Shown: one piece after another, positions 1 to 9,077 of the stretch
How positions within the stretch are numbered: the stretch's first letter is position 1
How the letters are laid out: every line of letters begins with the position of its first letter
Origin: Terrabacter sp. Root85
GTDB lineage: Bacteria; Actinomycetota; Actinomycetes; Actinomycetales; Dermatophilaceae
Length of the DNA stretch: 64,000 nucleotides
Direction of reading: 5' to 3'
Assembly (NCBI RefSeq): GCF_001429185.1
Contig: NZ_LMIW01000009.1
Coordinates: forward strand, 361,238-425,237
Program-made: the position numbers and the translations under genes
The notes under the pieces: model-generated
What the model was told of the DNA's origin: nothing
Databases searched by the model: none
The model's input: the letters and a program-made list of their open reading frames with translations, nothing else

Positions 1-2217
1 ACCGACCCGACGGTGTCACCGACACCGGCCGACGCCCACAACGACGCCGCCGGCCCAGACTGGGTGCAGATCGCGAGCGAGGGCGGCTTCCTGCCTGCGC
101 CCGCGGTGATCGACGGCCAGCAGCCGACGACCTGGATCACCGACCCGACCCGCTTCGACTTCGGCAACGTCGACAAGCACTCGATGCTGCTCGCTCCGGC
201 GGAGCGTGCCGACGTCGTCGTCGACTTCTCGAAGTTCGCGGGCAAGACGCTGATCCTCTACAACGACGCACCCGCTGCCTTCCCGGCACGTGTGCCGTCG
301 TACGACTACTACACGGGCGGCCCGGACCTCAGTCCGACCGGGGCTCCGACCGTCATGCCGGGCTACGGGCCCAACACCCGCACCGTCATGCAGGTGAAGA
401 TCGCGGCCGCCACCCCGGCGCCGGCCTTCAACGTGACGGCGCTCGCCGCCGCCTTCAAGCACCAGCCGAACGGATCCGGGGTCTTCGAGTCCGGCCAGCA
501 CCCGGCGATCGTCGGCCAAGCCGCCTACAACTCGGCCTATGGGACGAGCTTTGCTGCCAGCAGCAACTGCAACGTCAATACGGGAAACGTCACCAGGTGC
601 GACGGCCTCGTGCGCGTCAACGACACCGGCACCTTCGGCTTCAACACCCTTGCGGCTCCCACCGCGAAGATGACGATGGGGCTCGAACCGAAGGCGATCC
701 ACGACGAGATGAACTCCTCGACGTTCGACGACTACGGGCGCATGCAGGCCAACCTCGGTGTGGAGGCGCAACCTCCGGCACCGGGAGCGCAGAACGTCAC
801 GCTGTACCCGTACATCAACCCGGCGACCGAGCTCATCGACGGCACCAACCTGCCGGCAGCGGACGTCGCGGTCACCCCGATCACCGACGCCAAGGACGGG
901 ACGCAGATCTGGCGCTTCACCCACAACGGCGTGGACACGCACCCGATCCACTTCCACCTCTACGACGTCCAGGTGCTCAACCGGATCACGTGGGACAACA
1001 TCGTCATCCCACCGGACGCGAACGAGCTCGGCTGGAAGGACACCGTGCGGATGAGCCCGCTCGAGGACACCATCGTCGCCCTGCGGCCTGTGGTCCCCCA
1101 GGTGCCCTTCGAGGTGCCGAACGCGATCCGCGCCCTCAACCCGATGATGCCCCTCGGATCACAGTCCGGGTTCAACAACATCGACCCGCAAGGGAACCCG
1201 ACGGGTGCCATCGTCAACTCACTCGTCAACATGGGCTGGGAGTACGTCATCCACTGCCACATCCTCAGTCACGAGGAGATGGACATGATGCGTCCCGAGT
1301 CCCTGGCCCTGCCACCACACACGGCGAACTGGCCGGCGACCGGGGGAGCAGTGGTGACGGGCAACGGCAACAACCGCCACATCACCCTGACGTGGGGCGA
1401 CAACTCGATCACCGAGACGGCGTTCGTGGTCCAGCGGTCCACCGACGGGACGTCGTGGGTGGATGTGGGAACGGTGAACGTGCCGCTCACGGACACCAAC
1501 GTCCACCAGTCGCGGACGCTCACCGACTCCACGTCGAACCCGAGCACGGCCTACCTCTACCGGGTGGTCGCCCAGAACACGGTCGGCTACGGGCAGGGGT
1601 TCCCGACGATGACGGCGAGCTCGACCTCGGCCACCCTGGGTGTCAATGCGCCGGCGGCTCCGACGACCCTCACCGCGACCCTGGCGGCAGGTCCGCAGGT
1701 CAGCCTCTCGTGGCGTGACAACGCCACGAACGAGTCCGGCTTCCTCGTCGAGCGCTCGGTCAACGGCGGCGCGTTCGCCCGGCTCGCGACCCCACCTGCG
1801 CGTGCCAACACCGGAACGGCGACCTACGTCGACGGCGCCGTCTCGGTCGGCAGCACGTACGCCTACCGGGTCAGCGCGGTCAACGTCGCCGGGCAGTCGA
1901 CGCCGAGCAACACTTCCACGGCGGCGGTGCTGCTCCCGGGACAGCCCACGATCGCCACGGCGACCGCGGTCCGGTCCGGCAACAACGAGCGGGTGACGCT
2001 GACGTGGGGTGACGTCGCCAACGAGACGAGCTACGTCGTCCAGTGGAGCGCGAACAGCTTCGCGACGGTCTCCGGGCAGTCCGGAGCGCTGGCGGCGGGC
2101 TCGACGACCTTCACGACGGGCAACATCGCCCGGCAGGCCTGGTCCTTCCGGGTCCGCGCAGTGAACGTCGTCGGAGTCGTCGACTCGGCGGTGCGGCCGG
2201 TGGCAGCAGCACCGTGA
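1..2217 (+). CDS. Multicopper oxidase with C-terminal fibronectin III domains (5' truncated)
   Basis: The reading frame is open to base 1, so the true start and the N-terminal cupredoxin domains lie outside the window. Copper ligands of the last cupredoxin domain are visible: HPIHFH at 940-957 and HCHILSH at 1252-1272, followed by Met residues in the usual axial position. These supply type 1, 2 and 3 copper sites, so the protein probably oxidises metals or phenolics while reducing O2 to water. After the oxidase part come three repeats with the fibronectin III pattern (about 1350-1640, 1650-1910 and 1930-2210), each with a W-G-D or W-R-D strand and a Y-x-Y/F-R strand. A multicopper oxidase with an FN3 tail suggests a secreted, wall- or polymer-associated enzyme. 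The export signal cannot be seen. Substrate is unknown. Confidence 0.88.
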   Translation, partial: TDPTVSPTPADAHNDAAGPDWVQIASEGGFLPAPAVIDGQQPTTWITDPTRFDFGNVDKHSMLLAPAERADVVVDFSKFAGKTLILYNDAPAAFPARVPSYDYYTGGPDLSPTGAPTVMPGYGPNTRTVMQVKIAAATPAPAFNVTALAAAFKHQPNGSGVFESGQHPAIVGQAAYNSAYGTSFAASSNCNVNTGNVTRCDGLVRVNDTGTFGFNTLAAPTAKMTMGLEPKAIHDEMNSSTFDDYGRMQANLGVEAQPPAPGAQNVTLYPYINPATELIDGTNLPAADVAVTPITDAKDGTQIWRFTHNGVDTHPIHFHLYDVQVLNRITWDNIVIPPDANELGWKDTVRMSPLEDTIVALRPVVPQVPFEVPNAIRALNPMMPLGSQSGFNNIDPQGNPTGAIVNSLVNMGWEYVIHCHILSHEEMDMMRPESLALPPHTANWPATGGAVVTGNGNNRHITLTWGDNSITETAFVVQRSTDGTSWVDVGTVNVPLTDTNVHQSRTLTDSTSNPSTAYLYRVVAQNTVGYGQGFPTMTASSTSATLGVNAPAAPTTLTATLAAGPQVSLSWRDNATNESGFLVERSVNGGAFARLATPPARANTGTATYVDGAVSVGSTYAYRVSAVNVAGQSTPSNTSTAAVLLPGQPTIATATAVRSGNNERVTLTWGDVANETSYVVQWSANSFATVSGQSGALAAGSTTFTTGNIARQAWSFRVRAVNVVGVVDSAVRPVAAAP

Positions 2218-2238
2218 CGCGGCTCTAGACGCTCGACC

Positions 2239-2274
2239 AGCAGTGGGGGCTCGTGGCGACGGGCCCTCACTGCT
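2239..2274. terminator. Hairpin between convergent genes
   Basis: An 11-base arm AGCAGTGGGGG pairs with CCCTCACTGCT with one mismatch. It lies between the stops of the oxidase and the minus-strand zinc-finger gene, so it could terminate both. There is no U-run, which is common in GC-rich actinobacteria. Confidence 0.5.
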
Positions 2275-2294
2275 GCCCGCTGCCGCACGGTCGG

Positions 2295-2654
2295 TCAGCG
2301 CAGGGCGGTCCCCGCGTGGCTCATGCAGGTCCGGGCCGTGGGTCGGGCCCGTAGCCGCTCGTCGGGGATCGCCTCGCCGCAGACCTCGCACCGGCCGTAG
2401 CCGCCGTCGGTGATCCGCTGCAGCGCGGCGTCGATCTCGACGAGGTGCCGCTCCGCCTGCTCGATGAGGGCGCCGATCTGGGTGCGCTCGTAGGCGATGG
2501 TCGAGCCCTCGGGGTCGTGCTCGTCGTCGGCGATGTTGGCCGCCGACGCCTCGACGACCTCGGTGAACTCCCGGCGCAGCCCGGTGATGCGCTCGACCTC
2601 GGTGGCCCGGTCCGCCGTCAGCTCCGCCGCGTGTGCGGCCGTCTTGGTGCTCAT
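2295..2654 (-). CDS. DksA/TraR-type zinc-finger protein
   Basis: This 119-residue protein has a long N-terminal helical region followed by a C-terminal DksA/TraR C4-type finger beginning CEVCGEAIPDERL. Family members bind the RNA polymerase secondary channel; many short actinobacterial paralogues are uncharacterised. The first ligand pair is CxxC, but the second is C-M-S-H, so the fourth zinc ligand would be His rather than Cys. The ATG at 2654 was chosen because GGAGG lies about 11 bases upstream and homologues start with a similar short Ser/Thr stretch; the frame continues upstream without good start signals. It is convergent with the oxidase gene and stands alone. Function in transcription control is inferred from the family only. 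Confidence 0.8.
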   Translation of the reverse strand: MSTKTAAHAAELTADRATEVERITGLRREFTEVVEASAANIADDEHDPEGSTIAYERTQIGALIEQAERHLVEIDAALQRITDGGYGRCEVCGEAIPDERLRARPTARTCMSHAGTALR

Positions 2655-2913
2655 GTCCCCATCGTCCTCCCGTTCGGCCGGGCCGGCCTGATCGAGTGGT
2701 CCACGGCACCATCCCCGGCGCCGGACCGACCGACGATCCGGGCGCCTCGCCCGGACGACTACGACGCCGCGAGCCCGTGTCCCCGATGTCACGGCGTGGG
2801 CGACCCGTCCCGCGACGTGGGCACCGATCTGCTGTGCGTCGTATCAGCGGTGGCTCACGGCCTTCCGACCTGTGACGGGTGTCGACGGGGCACCCCGGGC
2901 GAGGGAGCCGGTC

Positions 2914-3546
2914 GTGACGGACGGACGAGTGCGCGACGCGGTCCACGGCATCGCCTGGGTCGCCGGGCTGGCGGCTCTCGCGTGGGGAGGACTCGGTCTC
3001 ACCGGGGTGCAGGGCGCGCCGCGCAGCGGCCACGGCGCCGTCGCGGCATCGTCGGTGGTGATCACGACGCCGCCGAGCGGGATCCGTATCGAGGGTGGCC
3101 CGAACGCTGACGGCTGGTATGCCGCCCCGGCTCGCTACCACTGGGTGACGCAGGACCTCGGCGGCGGGATCGCCTCGTGCCAGGGCGGATCCGTCGTCGC
3201 CGTCGACTCGGGAGTGCCTCGTACCGTCTACGGCACGTGTGTCGACGGTGCGGGCCGGGCGGCGCCCTACGTCGGCTTCTCCTACCGCTACGACGGCACG
3301 CCGCCGACGCTCGACCCGGTCGCCATCCCAGCGGTCGTGCCCCGGCACGGGGTCGTCGTCGCCGTGCCACGGGCGACCGACGCACTCTCGGGCGTCGACC
3401 GCCAGAGCTGCAACGGTGGCCGCGCGCCGAACACCCGTCGGCTCGGACGCCACACCGTCACGTGCTTCGTGCGGGACCGCGCCGGCAACCTGGCCACGGC
3501 CAGCGTGTCCTACCTCGTCGTCGACCGACGGCTCCGCCATGGCTGA
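2914..3546 (+). CDS. Secreted/anchored protein of unknown function with Ig-like modules
   Basis: The N-terminus has basic residues then a hydrophobic segment (IAWVAGLAALAWGGLGL), so it is probably exported or membrane anchored. The rest contains two beta-rich modules with paired cysteines and a 'D..AGN' strand like those of bacterial Ig/HYR-type adhesion domains (DGTPPT, VRDRAGNLA). The GTG at 2914 is preceded by GAGGGA at a 7-base spacing; an in-frame GTG at 2872 would add 14 residues but has no clear ribosome site. About 210 residues. No catalytic motif was recognised. It could be a small surface protein. The next gene begins 100 bases downstream. Confidence 0.6.
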   Translation: MTDGRVRDAVHGIAWVAGLAALAWGGLGLTGVQGAPRSGHGAVAASSVVITTPPSGIRIEGGPNADGWYAAPARYHWVTQDLGGGIASCQGGSVVAVDSGVPRTVYGTCVDGAGRAAPYVGFSYRYDGTPPTLDPVAIPAVVPRHGVVVAVPRATDALSGVDRQSCNGGRAPNTRRLGRHTVTCFVRDRAGNLATASVSYLVVDRRLRHG

Positions 3547-3646
3547 GCGACCGCGGAGGACGGCCGGGCGGCCGGGCAGGCCGACCAAGCGCCCGCCGAC
3601 CAGCCGGCCGCGACGAATCGAGCTGCCCACCCGGCAGGATGGAGCC

Positions 3647-5110
3647 ATGAGCGACCCCAGAGGAGTGGTCTTCCCACTCGACCCGACGTCCGGACGCCGC
3701 AGCACGACTGCCACCGGACGTGCCGTGGTCGCCGACGCCCTGCGGGGGGTCGACCCGGTCGGCGCCGCCTCCGCCGAACGCGAGACGAACTGGCGCCAGG
3801 GCTACCTCCCGCACTTCCGGCGCCTCGTCGAGGCCGGGGTCGCGGTCCCGGGCGCGGCGCAGGCCATCCCCACGAGCGGGCTCGACTCCCTGCACGCCCG
3901 CATGCGCTGGGCGACCGACGACGGCGACCGACCGCTCGAGGTGGCCGTCGCCGCCGACGAGAGCGTGCCCGCGCTCGGCTCCGAGACCGTGCGTGGCGAG
4001 GGCGCGCCCGACCGCACGCTCTCGGTGCCGTATGCCGGTGAGCGACTCTCGGGGGACGCCCTGCGTCGACGGCTCGAGCTGTGGGTCGAGGCGGGGACCG
4101 TCGAGCCCACATGCGCCGAGGCCGTCGGCCTCGTCATCGACAACCCCGACTGGCTCGACCTCTCCGACCGCACGGTCGTGGTGCTCGGTGCCGCCGCCGA
4201 GATGGGCCCACTGCGCTCGCTGCTGCGCTGGGGCGCCGACGTCGCCGCCGTCGATCTGCCGCGAAAGGACCTGTGGGACAAGCTGATCGGAGACACGCGC
4301 CGACTCGCTGGATCCATCACCGTGCCGGTCCGCCCCGGGGGCGAGCCACTGGCAGCACGCGCCGGCGGCGATCTCGTCCACGACCTCGGCGCCGTCACCC
4401 GATGGGTCGCGGCCATCGACGGACCGATCGCCATCGGCAACTACGTCTATGCCGACGGCGAGACCAACGTCCGTGTCTCGATGGCCGTCGACTCTCTGAC
4501 CCGCGCGGTCGTCGAGGCCAAGGGCCGCGACGACGTCGCTCTCGCCTTCCTCGCGACCCCGACCGACGTCTTCGCCGTCCCCGGGGCCGCGGTCGAGCGC
4601 TCCGTCGACAGCTACGCCCACCGGCGCACCTCCAAGGTCATGCGGGCGCCGCTGCGCACCGTGAGTGGCGGCCGGCTCCTGCGCCGCAACTACGTGCCCG
4701 GCCAGGACCCCGGCATCAACGACAGCGTCGTGCTCCAGCAGGGACCGAACTACCTGCTCGCCAAGCGCCTCCAGCGGTGGCGGGCGACGGCATACCGCGC
4801 CGACGGCGGTCTCGTGTCGTTCAAGGTGGCCCCGCCCACGCGCACCCGCTCGGTCGTCAAGAACCGGGCGCTCGCCGCCGCCTACGCCGGCGCGCACCGC
4901 TTCGGCATCGAGGTGTTCGAGCCCGGCACGGCCAACACGCTCATGGCCGCGCTCCTCGTCCACGACCTGCGCACCGGCTCGCCCGCGCAGCCGACGGCCT
5001 GGCAGGACGAGGCGTATGGTGCCGCGCACGGAGGCCTGTGGACGGCCGCCTACGACCCGCGCAGCGCCCTCGGGATCGCCGCCCTCCTGGGGGTCGCGTC
5101 GGCCCGCTGA
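3647..5110 (+). CDS. Conserved protein with a Rossmann-like segment, function unknown
   Basis: A 487-residue cytoplasmic protein with no signal peptide or membrane span. Around residues 185-205 the segment VVVLGAAAEMGPL followed by an acidic 'VAAVDLPR' strand looks like a dinucleotide-binding Rossmann fold (G-x-A-x-x-x-G plus acidic end of strand 2), which would suggest an NAD(P)-dependent enzyme, but no catalytic motif was recognised. The ATG at 3647 follows AGGATGGAG. Codon use is uniform and highly GC3-rich, so it is a real gene. It sits between a secreted protein and the Nramp transporter without clear functional linkage. I do not recognise the family well enough to name it. Confidence 0.7.
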   Translation: MSDPRGVVFPLDPTSGRRSTTATGRAVVADALRGVDPVGAASAERETNWRQGYLPHFRRLVEAGVAVPGAAQAIPTSGLDSLHARMRWATDDGDRPLEVAVAADESVPALGSETVRGEGAPDRTLSVPYAGERLSGDALRRRLELWVEAGTVEPTCAEAVGLVIDNPDWLDLSDRTVVVLGAAAEMGPLRSLLRWGADVAAVDLPRKDLWDKLIGDTRRLAGSITVPVRPGGEPLAARAGGDLVHDLGAVTRWVAAIDGPIAIGNYVYADGETNVRVSMAVDSLTRAVVEAKGRDDVALAFLATPTDVFAVPGAAVERSVDSYAHRRTSKVMRAPLRTVSGGRLLRRNYVPGQDPGINDSVVLQQGPNYLLAKRLQRWRATAYRADGGLVSFKVAPPTRTRSVVKNRALAAAYAGAHRFGIEVFEPGTANTLMAALLVHDLRTGSPAQPTAWQDEAYGAAHGGLWTAAYDPRSALGIAALLGVASAR

Positions 5111-5191
5111 GCTCCTGGAGGGGGGCCGGTCGGGGTGAGGCCTTCGTCGCACCGACGCCGGGGGAGTTGGCGCACGCGCCCCGGAGGCTCG

Positions 5192-6460
5192 ATGCTGTGT
5201 CCCATGGGTGAGCGAGTGGCGCAGCAGCCACGCGTGGACGACCGGTCGCCCGAGCGTGGGCTCGGCGGCACCATCGGCGCGCCCCGCACCCTCGTCCCGG
5301 CGCTGCTGGCCGCCATCGCCTATGTCGACCCCGGCAACTTCGGCGTCAACATCACGTCCGGGGCCGAGCACGGCTACACGCTCGTGTGGGTCGTCGTCTT
5401 CGCGAGCTGCTCGGCCATGGTCATCCAGTACCTCGCGGCCAAGCTCGGCATGGCGTCCGGCAAGAGCCTCGCCGAGCACAGCTCCGAACGCTTCCCGGGC
5501 GTCGGCCGGCTGCTCCTCTGGGCCCAGGCCGAGCTCGTCGTCATCATGACCGACCTCGCCGAGGTCGTCGGCGGGGCCATCGCGCTCAAGCTCCTCTTCG
5601 GCATGCCCCTCATGGCCGGGGCCGTCTGTGTGGCCCTCTTCAGCCTCGTCGTCCTCGCCCTCAAGGTCCGGGGGCGCAGCCACTTCGACTCGGTCGTGCT
5701 CGTCCTGCTCGTCGTCATCATCGGCTCGCTGCTGTGGCAGGTGCTCGTCGCCGACGTCGACCGGGTCGCGCTGCTGCGCTCGGTCGTGCCCGGACCGCTC
5801 GACTCGTCGGCGGCGCTGCTCGCGGTCGGCATCGTCGGCGCGACGGTGATGCCGCACGCCCTGCACTTCCACTCGGCCGCGTCGCGGGGTCATGACGACG
5901 GCAGCGAGGCGAGCCACGCCGAGCGTTTGCGCAGCGGCCGTCGCACGGTGCGCAGCGTCGTCATCGCCATGACGATCGCCGGTGCCGCCAACATCAGCCT
6001 CGTCGTGTTCGCAGCAGCCCTGCCCTCCACGGCCGGCGCGAGCATCGAGACGGCGTATGCCGCCCTGTCGGCCAACGCGGGGCAGATCGCCGCGACGATG
6101 CTGGCGGTCGCCCTCCTCGCGTCGGGGCTCGCCTCGACCCTCGTCGGCGTCCAGACGGGTGACGTCGTCATGCAGGGCTTCGGCCGCCGGCCCATCGCGC
6201 CGCTGCTGCGCCGGATGCTCGCCGTCGTGCCCACGCTCGTCATCCTCGGCCTGGGTGTCGAGCCGACCAACGCGCTCGTGTGGAGCCAGGTCGTCCTGTC
6301 GTTCGCCCTGCCCGGCACCCTCGTGCCGCTCCTGCTCTTCACCCGCGACCGCAGGATCATGGGCGTGCTCGTCAACCACCGCCTGACCACGGCCGTCGCC
6401 GTGGTCATCACCGCCGTCATCGTCGGTCTCTGCGCCTACCTCGTCGCCACCGCCTTCTGA
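5192..6460 (+). CDS. mntH: Nramp-family divalent metal (Mn2+/Fe2+) transporter
   Basis: This is a polytopic membrane protein of about 422 residues. It has the Nramp TM1 motif DPGNF, whose D and N ligate the metal, and the TM6 motif GATVMPH, whose A and M complete the site. The usual Asn after MPH is Ala here (MPHALHFHS). It should import Mn2+ or related ions with protons. The ATG at 5192 lies 4 bases after GGAGG; the next in-frame ATG at 5204 is too far from that site but cannot be excluded. The protein runs close to family length. No DtxR/MntR-type operator was recognised upstream. The downstream 310 bases hold only the 22-base repeat arrays described separately. Confidence 0.9.
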   Translation: MLCPMGERVAQQPRVDDRSPERGLGGTIGAPRTLVPALLAAIAYVDPGNFGVNITSGAEHGYTLVWVVVFASCSAMVIQYLAAKLGMASGKSLAEHSSERFPGVGRLLLWAQAELVVIMTDLAEVVGGAIALKLLFGMPLMAGAVCVALFSLVVLALKVRGRSHFDSVVLVLLVVIIGSLLWQVLVADVDRVALLRSVVPGPLDSSAALLAVGIVGATVMPHALHFHSAASRGHDDGSEASHAERLRSGRRTVRSVVIAMTIAGAANISLVVFAAALPSTAGASIETAYAALSANAGQIAATMLAVALLASGLASTLVGVQTGDVVMQGFGRRPIAPLLRRMLAVVPTLVILGLGVEPTNALVWSQVVLSFALPGTLVPLLLFTRDRRIMGVLVNHRLTTAVAVVITAVIVGLCAYLVATAF

Positions 6461-6476
6461 CCCACGCCCACGCCCC

Positions 6477-6639
6477 GTCGAGTGAGCGCCCCGTCACAGT
6501 CGAGTGAACGCCCCGTCACAGTCGAGTCAACGCCCTGCGCCGCCAGGGTGGGGTTGAGCGCTCACTCGAGTGTGGTTGGGCGCTCACTCGAGTTTGGTTG
6601 GGCGGCCATTGGGGTGGGGTTGCGCGCTCAGTCGAGGGA
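6477..6639. repeat. Head-to-head arrays of 22-base tandem repeats
   Basis: The 310-base gap between mntH and the acyl-CoA dehydrogenase gene holds three plus-oriented 22-base units at 6477-6498, 6499-6520 and 6521-6542 with core GTCGAGTGAGCGCC. Four units in the opposite orientation follow at 6552-6573, 6574-6595, 6596-6617 and 6618-6639, starting GGTTG and with core GCGCTCACTCGAG. The core is shared in inverted form. Two more plus-type units occur at 24666-24709, so this is a dispersed intergenic family. Confidence 0.85.
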
Positions 6640-6770
6640 GCGCTCGGCACCATGCGGACCGGGTGTGGCGGACGGCACCCGGCGGGACGGCATACGGCCT
6701 CGGGTCTCGCGAGGGACCGTGTGGGAGAGTGGCGCACGAACCGCTGCGACGTCGCGTGAGGAAGGTGAGC

Positions 6771-7916
6771 ATGGCCCGTCTCGTCCCTCCGGGTGCGCGG
6801 GAGCTGCCCGCCCTGACCGAGCTGCGTCTCGAGGTGCGCGCCTTCCTCGCCGAGCAGGTCGCGGCCGGCGCGTTCGTGCCCCACGTCGACACGTGGCTCA
6901 CCCGCTGGGACCGTGACTTCACCCGCGAGCTCGGCCGGCGCGGCTGGCTGGGGATGGTCATCCCGCAGCAGTACGGCGGGCAGGGCCGCACCTTTCTCGA
7001 GCGCTTCGTCGTCACCGAGGAGCTGCTCGTCGTCGGGGCCCCCGTCGCGGCGCACTGGATCGCCGAGCGGCAGATCGGACCGTCGCTGCTGCGCTACGGC
7101 ACCGAGGAGCAGAAGGAGGCGTACCTGCCCGGGATCAGCCGCGGCGAGGTCGTCTTCGGCATCGGGATGAGCGAGCCGGACTCGGGCTCCGACCTCGCCA
7201 GTGTCCGCACCCGCGCCGAGCGGGTCGACGGCGGCTGGCGGCTCACCGGCACCAAGGTGTGGACCTCCGGCGCCCACGAGGCCGACGCCTTCTTCGCGCT
7301 CGCCCGGTCCGCGCCGCTCGACCCGGCGCACCGCCACGCGGGGCTGAGCCAGTTCATCGTCGACCTCCGGGCGCCCGGTGTCACGATCCGCCCGATCATC
7401 TCGATGGGCGGCGACCACCACTTCAACGAGGTGCACCTCGACGGCGTCCTCATCCCCGACGACCGCGTGCTCGGCGAGGTGGGGGAGGGCTGGTCGCAGG
7501 TGACGTCCGAGCTCGCCCACGAGCGCAGCGGGCCCGAGCGGGTCCTGTCCACCTTCCAGCTCCTCGCCGCCGCCGCGCAGGCGATGGACGACGGCCGCCT
7601 GCCCACCGACCCGGGCCTCGGTCGCCACGTCGCGCGGGTCGCCGCCCTGCACCACATGTCGTTCGCCGTCTCGACGGCGCTCGAGAACGCCGAGGACGCC
7701 GACACGGCCGCCGCGGTCGTCAAGGTGCTCGGGACGACGGGCGAGGGCGACATCGCCGACTACGTCGACACGCTGACCGCCACCGGGTGGGCCCTCGACG
7801 AGGAGCTCGACACCCTCCTGCACGCGGCGATCCTCCAGCGTCCCGGCTTCACGCTGCGCGGCGGCACCAACGAGATCCTCCGCGGCGTCATCGCCCGCGG
7901 CCTGGGGATGCGCTGA
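6771..7916 (+). CDS. Acyl-CoA dehydrogenase (first of an overlapping pair)
   Basis: A 381-residue FAD enzyme of beta-oxidation type. It has the family blocks SEPDSGSDLASV (residues about 130-142, contacts FAD and substrate) and the C-terminal FAD signature GGTNEILRG. It should introduce a trans-2 double bond into an acyl-CoA and pass electrons to ETF. Start ATG at 6771 follows AGGAAGG. Its stop overlaps the start of the next gene (TGATG), so the two proteins are made together. In actinobacteria such paired genes often encode alpha2beta2 heterotetrameric dehydrogenases acting on bulky acyl-CoAs such as steroid side chains; that role is an inference from arrangement. Substrate is unknown. Confidence 0.88.
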   Translation: MARLVPPGARELPALTELRLEVRAFLAEQVAAGAFVPHVDTWLTRWDRDFTRELGRRGWLGMVIPQQYGGQGRTFLERFVVTEELLVVGAPVAAHWIAERQIGPSLLRYGTEEQKEAYLPGISRGEVVFGIGMSEPDSGSDLASVRTRAERVDGGWRLTGTKVWTSGAHEADAFFALARSAPLDPAHRHAGLSQFIVDLRAPGVTIRPIISMGGDHHFNEVHLDGVLIPDDRVLGEVGEGWSQVTSELAHERSGPERVLSTFQLLAAAAQAMDDGRLPTDPGLGRHVARVAALHHMSFAVSTALENAEDADTAAAVVKVLGTTGEGDIADYVDTLTATGWALDEELDTLLHAAILQRPGFTLRGGTNEILRGVIARGLGMR

Positions 7917-8992
7917 TGGCCGACCCCCGCGACCTCGCCGCGCCCACGACGCCGGACCCCGACCTCGTCGCGGTCCTCACCGACCTCTTCGCCGACTACC
8001 GCGCCACCCGCGCCACGCCCACCGCCGTCGTCGACCTCGACCGCGGCCTGTGGCAGCGCCTCGAGGACCTCGGACTGACGCGGCTCACCGGCTCGGAGTC
8101 CGCCGGCGGCAGCGGGGGAGGCTGGGTCGACGCCGCAGCGCTGCTCGGGCTCGCCGCCGCGGCGGCCGCGCCCGTGCCGCTCGCAGAGCACGACGTGCTC
8201 GGTGGCTGGCTGCTCGAGGCGGCCGGGCTGCCCAACGACGGAGGCCTCCGGACCGTATGCCGTCCCGACCCGTCCGGGGTCGCCCTCAACGTCACGTGGG
8301 CGCGCGACGCGAGCAGCGTCGTGGCCCTCTGGGAGGACCGCGACCAGTGGCGGGTCGCCGACGTGCCGATCGACCGGGTCGGCGTGGAGGAGCGCCGCAA
8401 CCTCGCCGGGGAGCCCAGCGACACCGTCGAGTTCGACCTCGACGACCTCGAGGCGGGCATCGTCGTCGACCACGCGATCGGCGAGCAGTTCCACCTGCGT
8501 GGGGCGCTGGCCCGCTCGGCCCAGGTCGTCGGCGCCATGGAACGCGTCGTCGACGTCGTCCTCGCGCACGTGCGCGAGCGCGAGCAGTTCGGGCGGCCGA
8601 TCGGGCGATTCCAGGCGGTGCAGCACCTCGTGTCCGACATCGCCTGCGAGACGGCCCTGGCCCGTGCCGCCACCGATGCCGCCGTCGCCCGGGCCGCCGC
8701 GTCCGACTGGACCGACCCCGGGATGCTCTTCGCGGTCGGGGTCGCGAAGTCGTGCGTCGGGCACGCCGCCTCGGTCGTCGTCCGCGGGTCGCACCAGGCG
8801 CTCGGGGCCATCGGCACGACCCTCGAGCACGAGCTGCACACCCTGACGCGCCCGATCCTCGCCCGGCGCAGCGAGTACGGCTCCCTCCAGGACTGGGACG
8901 AGACCCTCACGGCGCTCGCCTCGTCCGCTGGTCACGACCGACTCTGGACCCTCATCACGACCGGCCGTGCCAAGACGCAGCACGCCCCCTGA
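7916..8992 (+). CDS. Acyl-CoA dehydrogenase (second of an overlapping pair)
   Basis: A 358-residue acyl-CoA dehydrogenase-fold protein. Recognisable blocks are REQFGRPIGRFQAVQH in the C-terminal helical domain and HQALGAIGTTLEHEL near the end. The N-terminal half is divergent from the first subunit and its FAD/substrate motifs are weaker, which fits the non-identical partner subunit of a heterotetramer. It starts at the ATG overlapping the preceding TGA by one base, so translation is coupled. The enoyl-CoA hydratase gene follows after 85 bases, giving consecutive beta-oxidation steps in one likely operon. Confidence 0.85.
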   Translation: MADPRDLAAPTTPDPDLVAVLTDLFADYRATRATPTAVVDLDRGLWQRLEDLGLTRLTGSESAGGSGGGWVDAAALLGLAAAAAAPVPLAEHDVLGGWLLEAAGLPNDGGLRTVCRPDPSGVALNVTWARDASSVVALWEDRDQWRVADVPIDRVGVEERRNLAGEPSDTVEFDLDDLEAGIVVDHAIGEQFHLRGALARSAQVVGAMERVVDVVLAHVREREQFGRPIGRFQAVQHLVSDIACETALARAATDAAVARAAASDWTDPGMLFAVGVAKSCVGHAASVVVRGSHQALGAIGTTLEHELHTLTRPILARRSEYGSLQDWDETLTALASSAGHDRLWTLITTGRAKTQHAP

Positions 8993-9077
8993 ACGACCCT
9001 GAACCACCGGGACCGCTCTGGACCCCTCTGGACCCCCTGAACCACCGAGCTCGCTGGTAGCCAAGGAGATTCGCCGC

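Noticed and set aside
16..957. Long minus-strand frame opposite the multicopper oxidase
   Set aside because: Composition is Arg/Val/Gly rich with no domain, and it is antisense to clear copper-binding motifs; a GC-rich shadow frame.
3458..6379. A 973-codon minus-strand frame
   Set aside because: It covers two well-supported plus-strand genes including the Nramp transporter and encodes Arg/Asp/His-rich low-complexity sequence.
6477..6639. 22-base repeats as a CRISPR array
   Set aside because: Units are directly adjacent without unique spacers, orientation inverts midway, and no cas genes are present.
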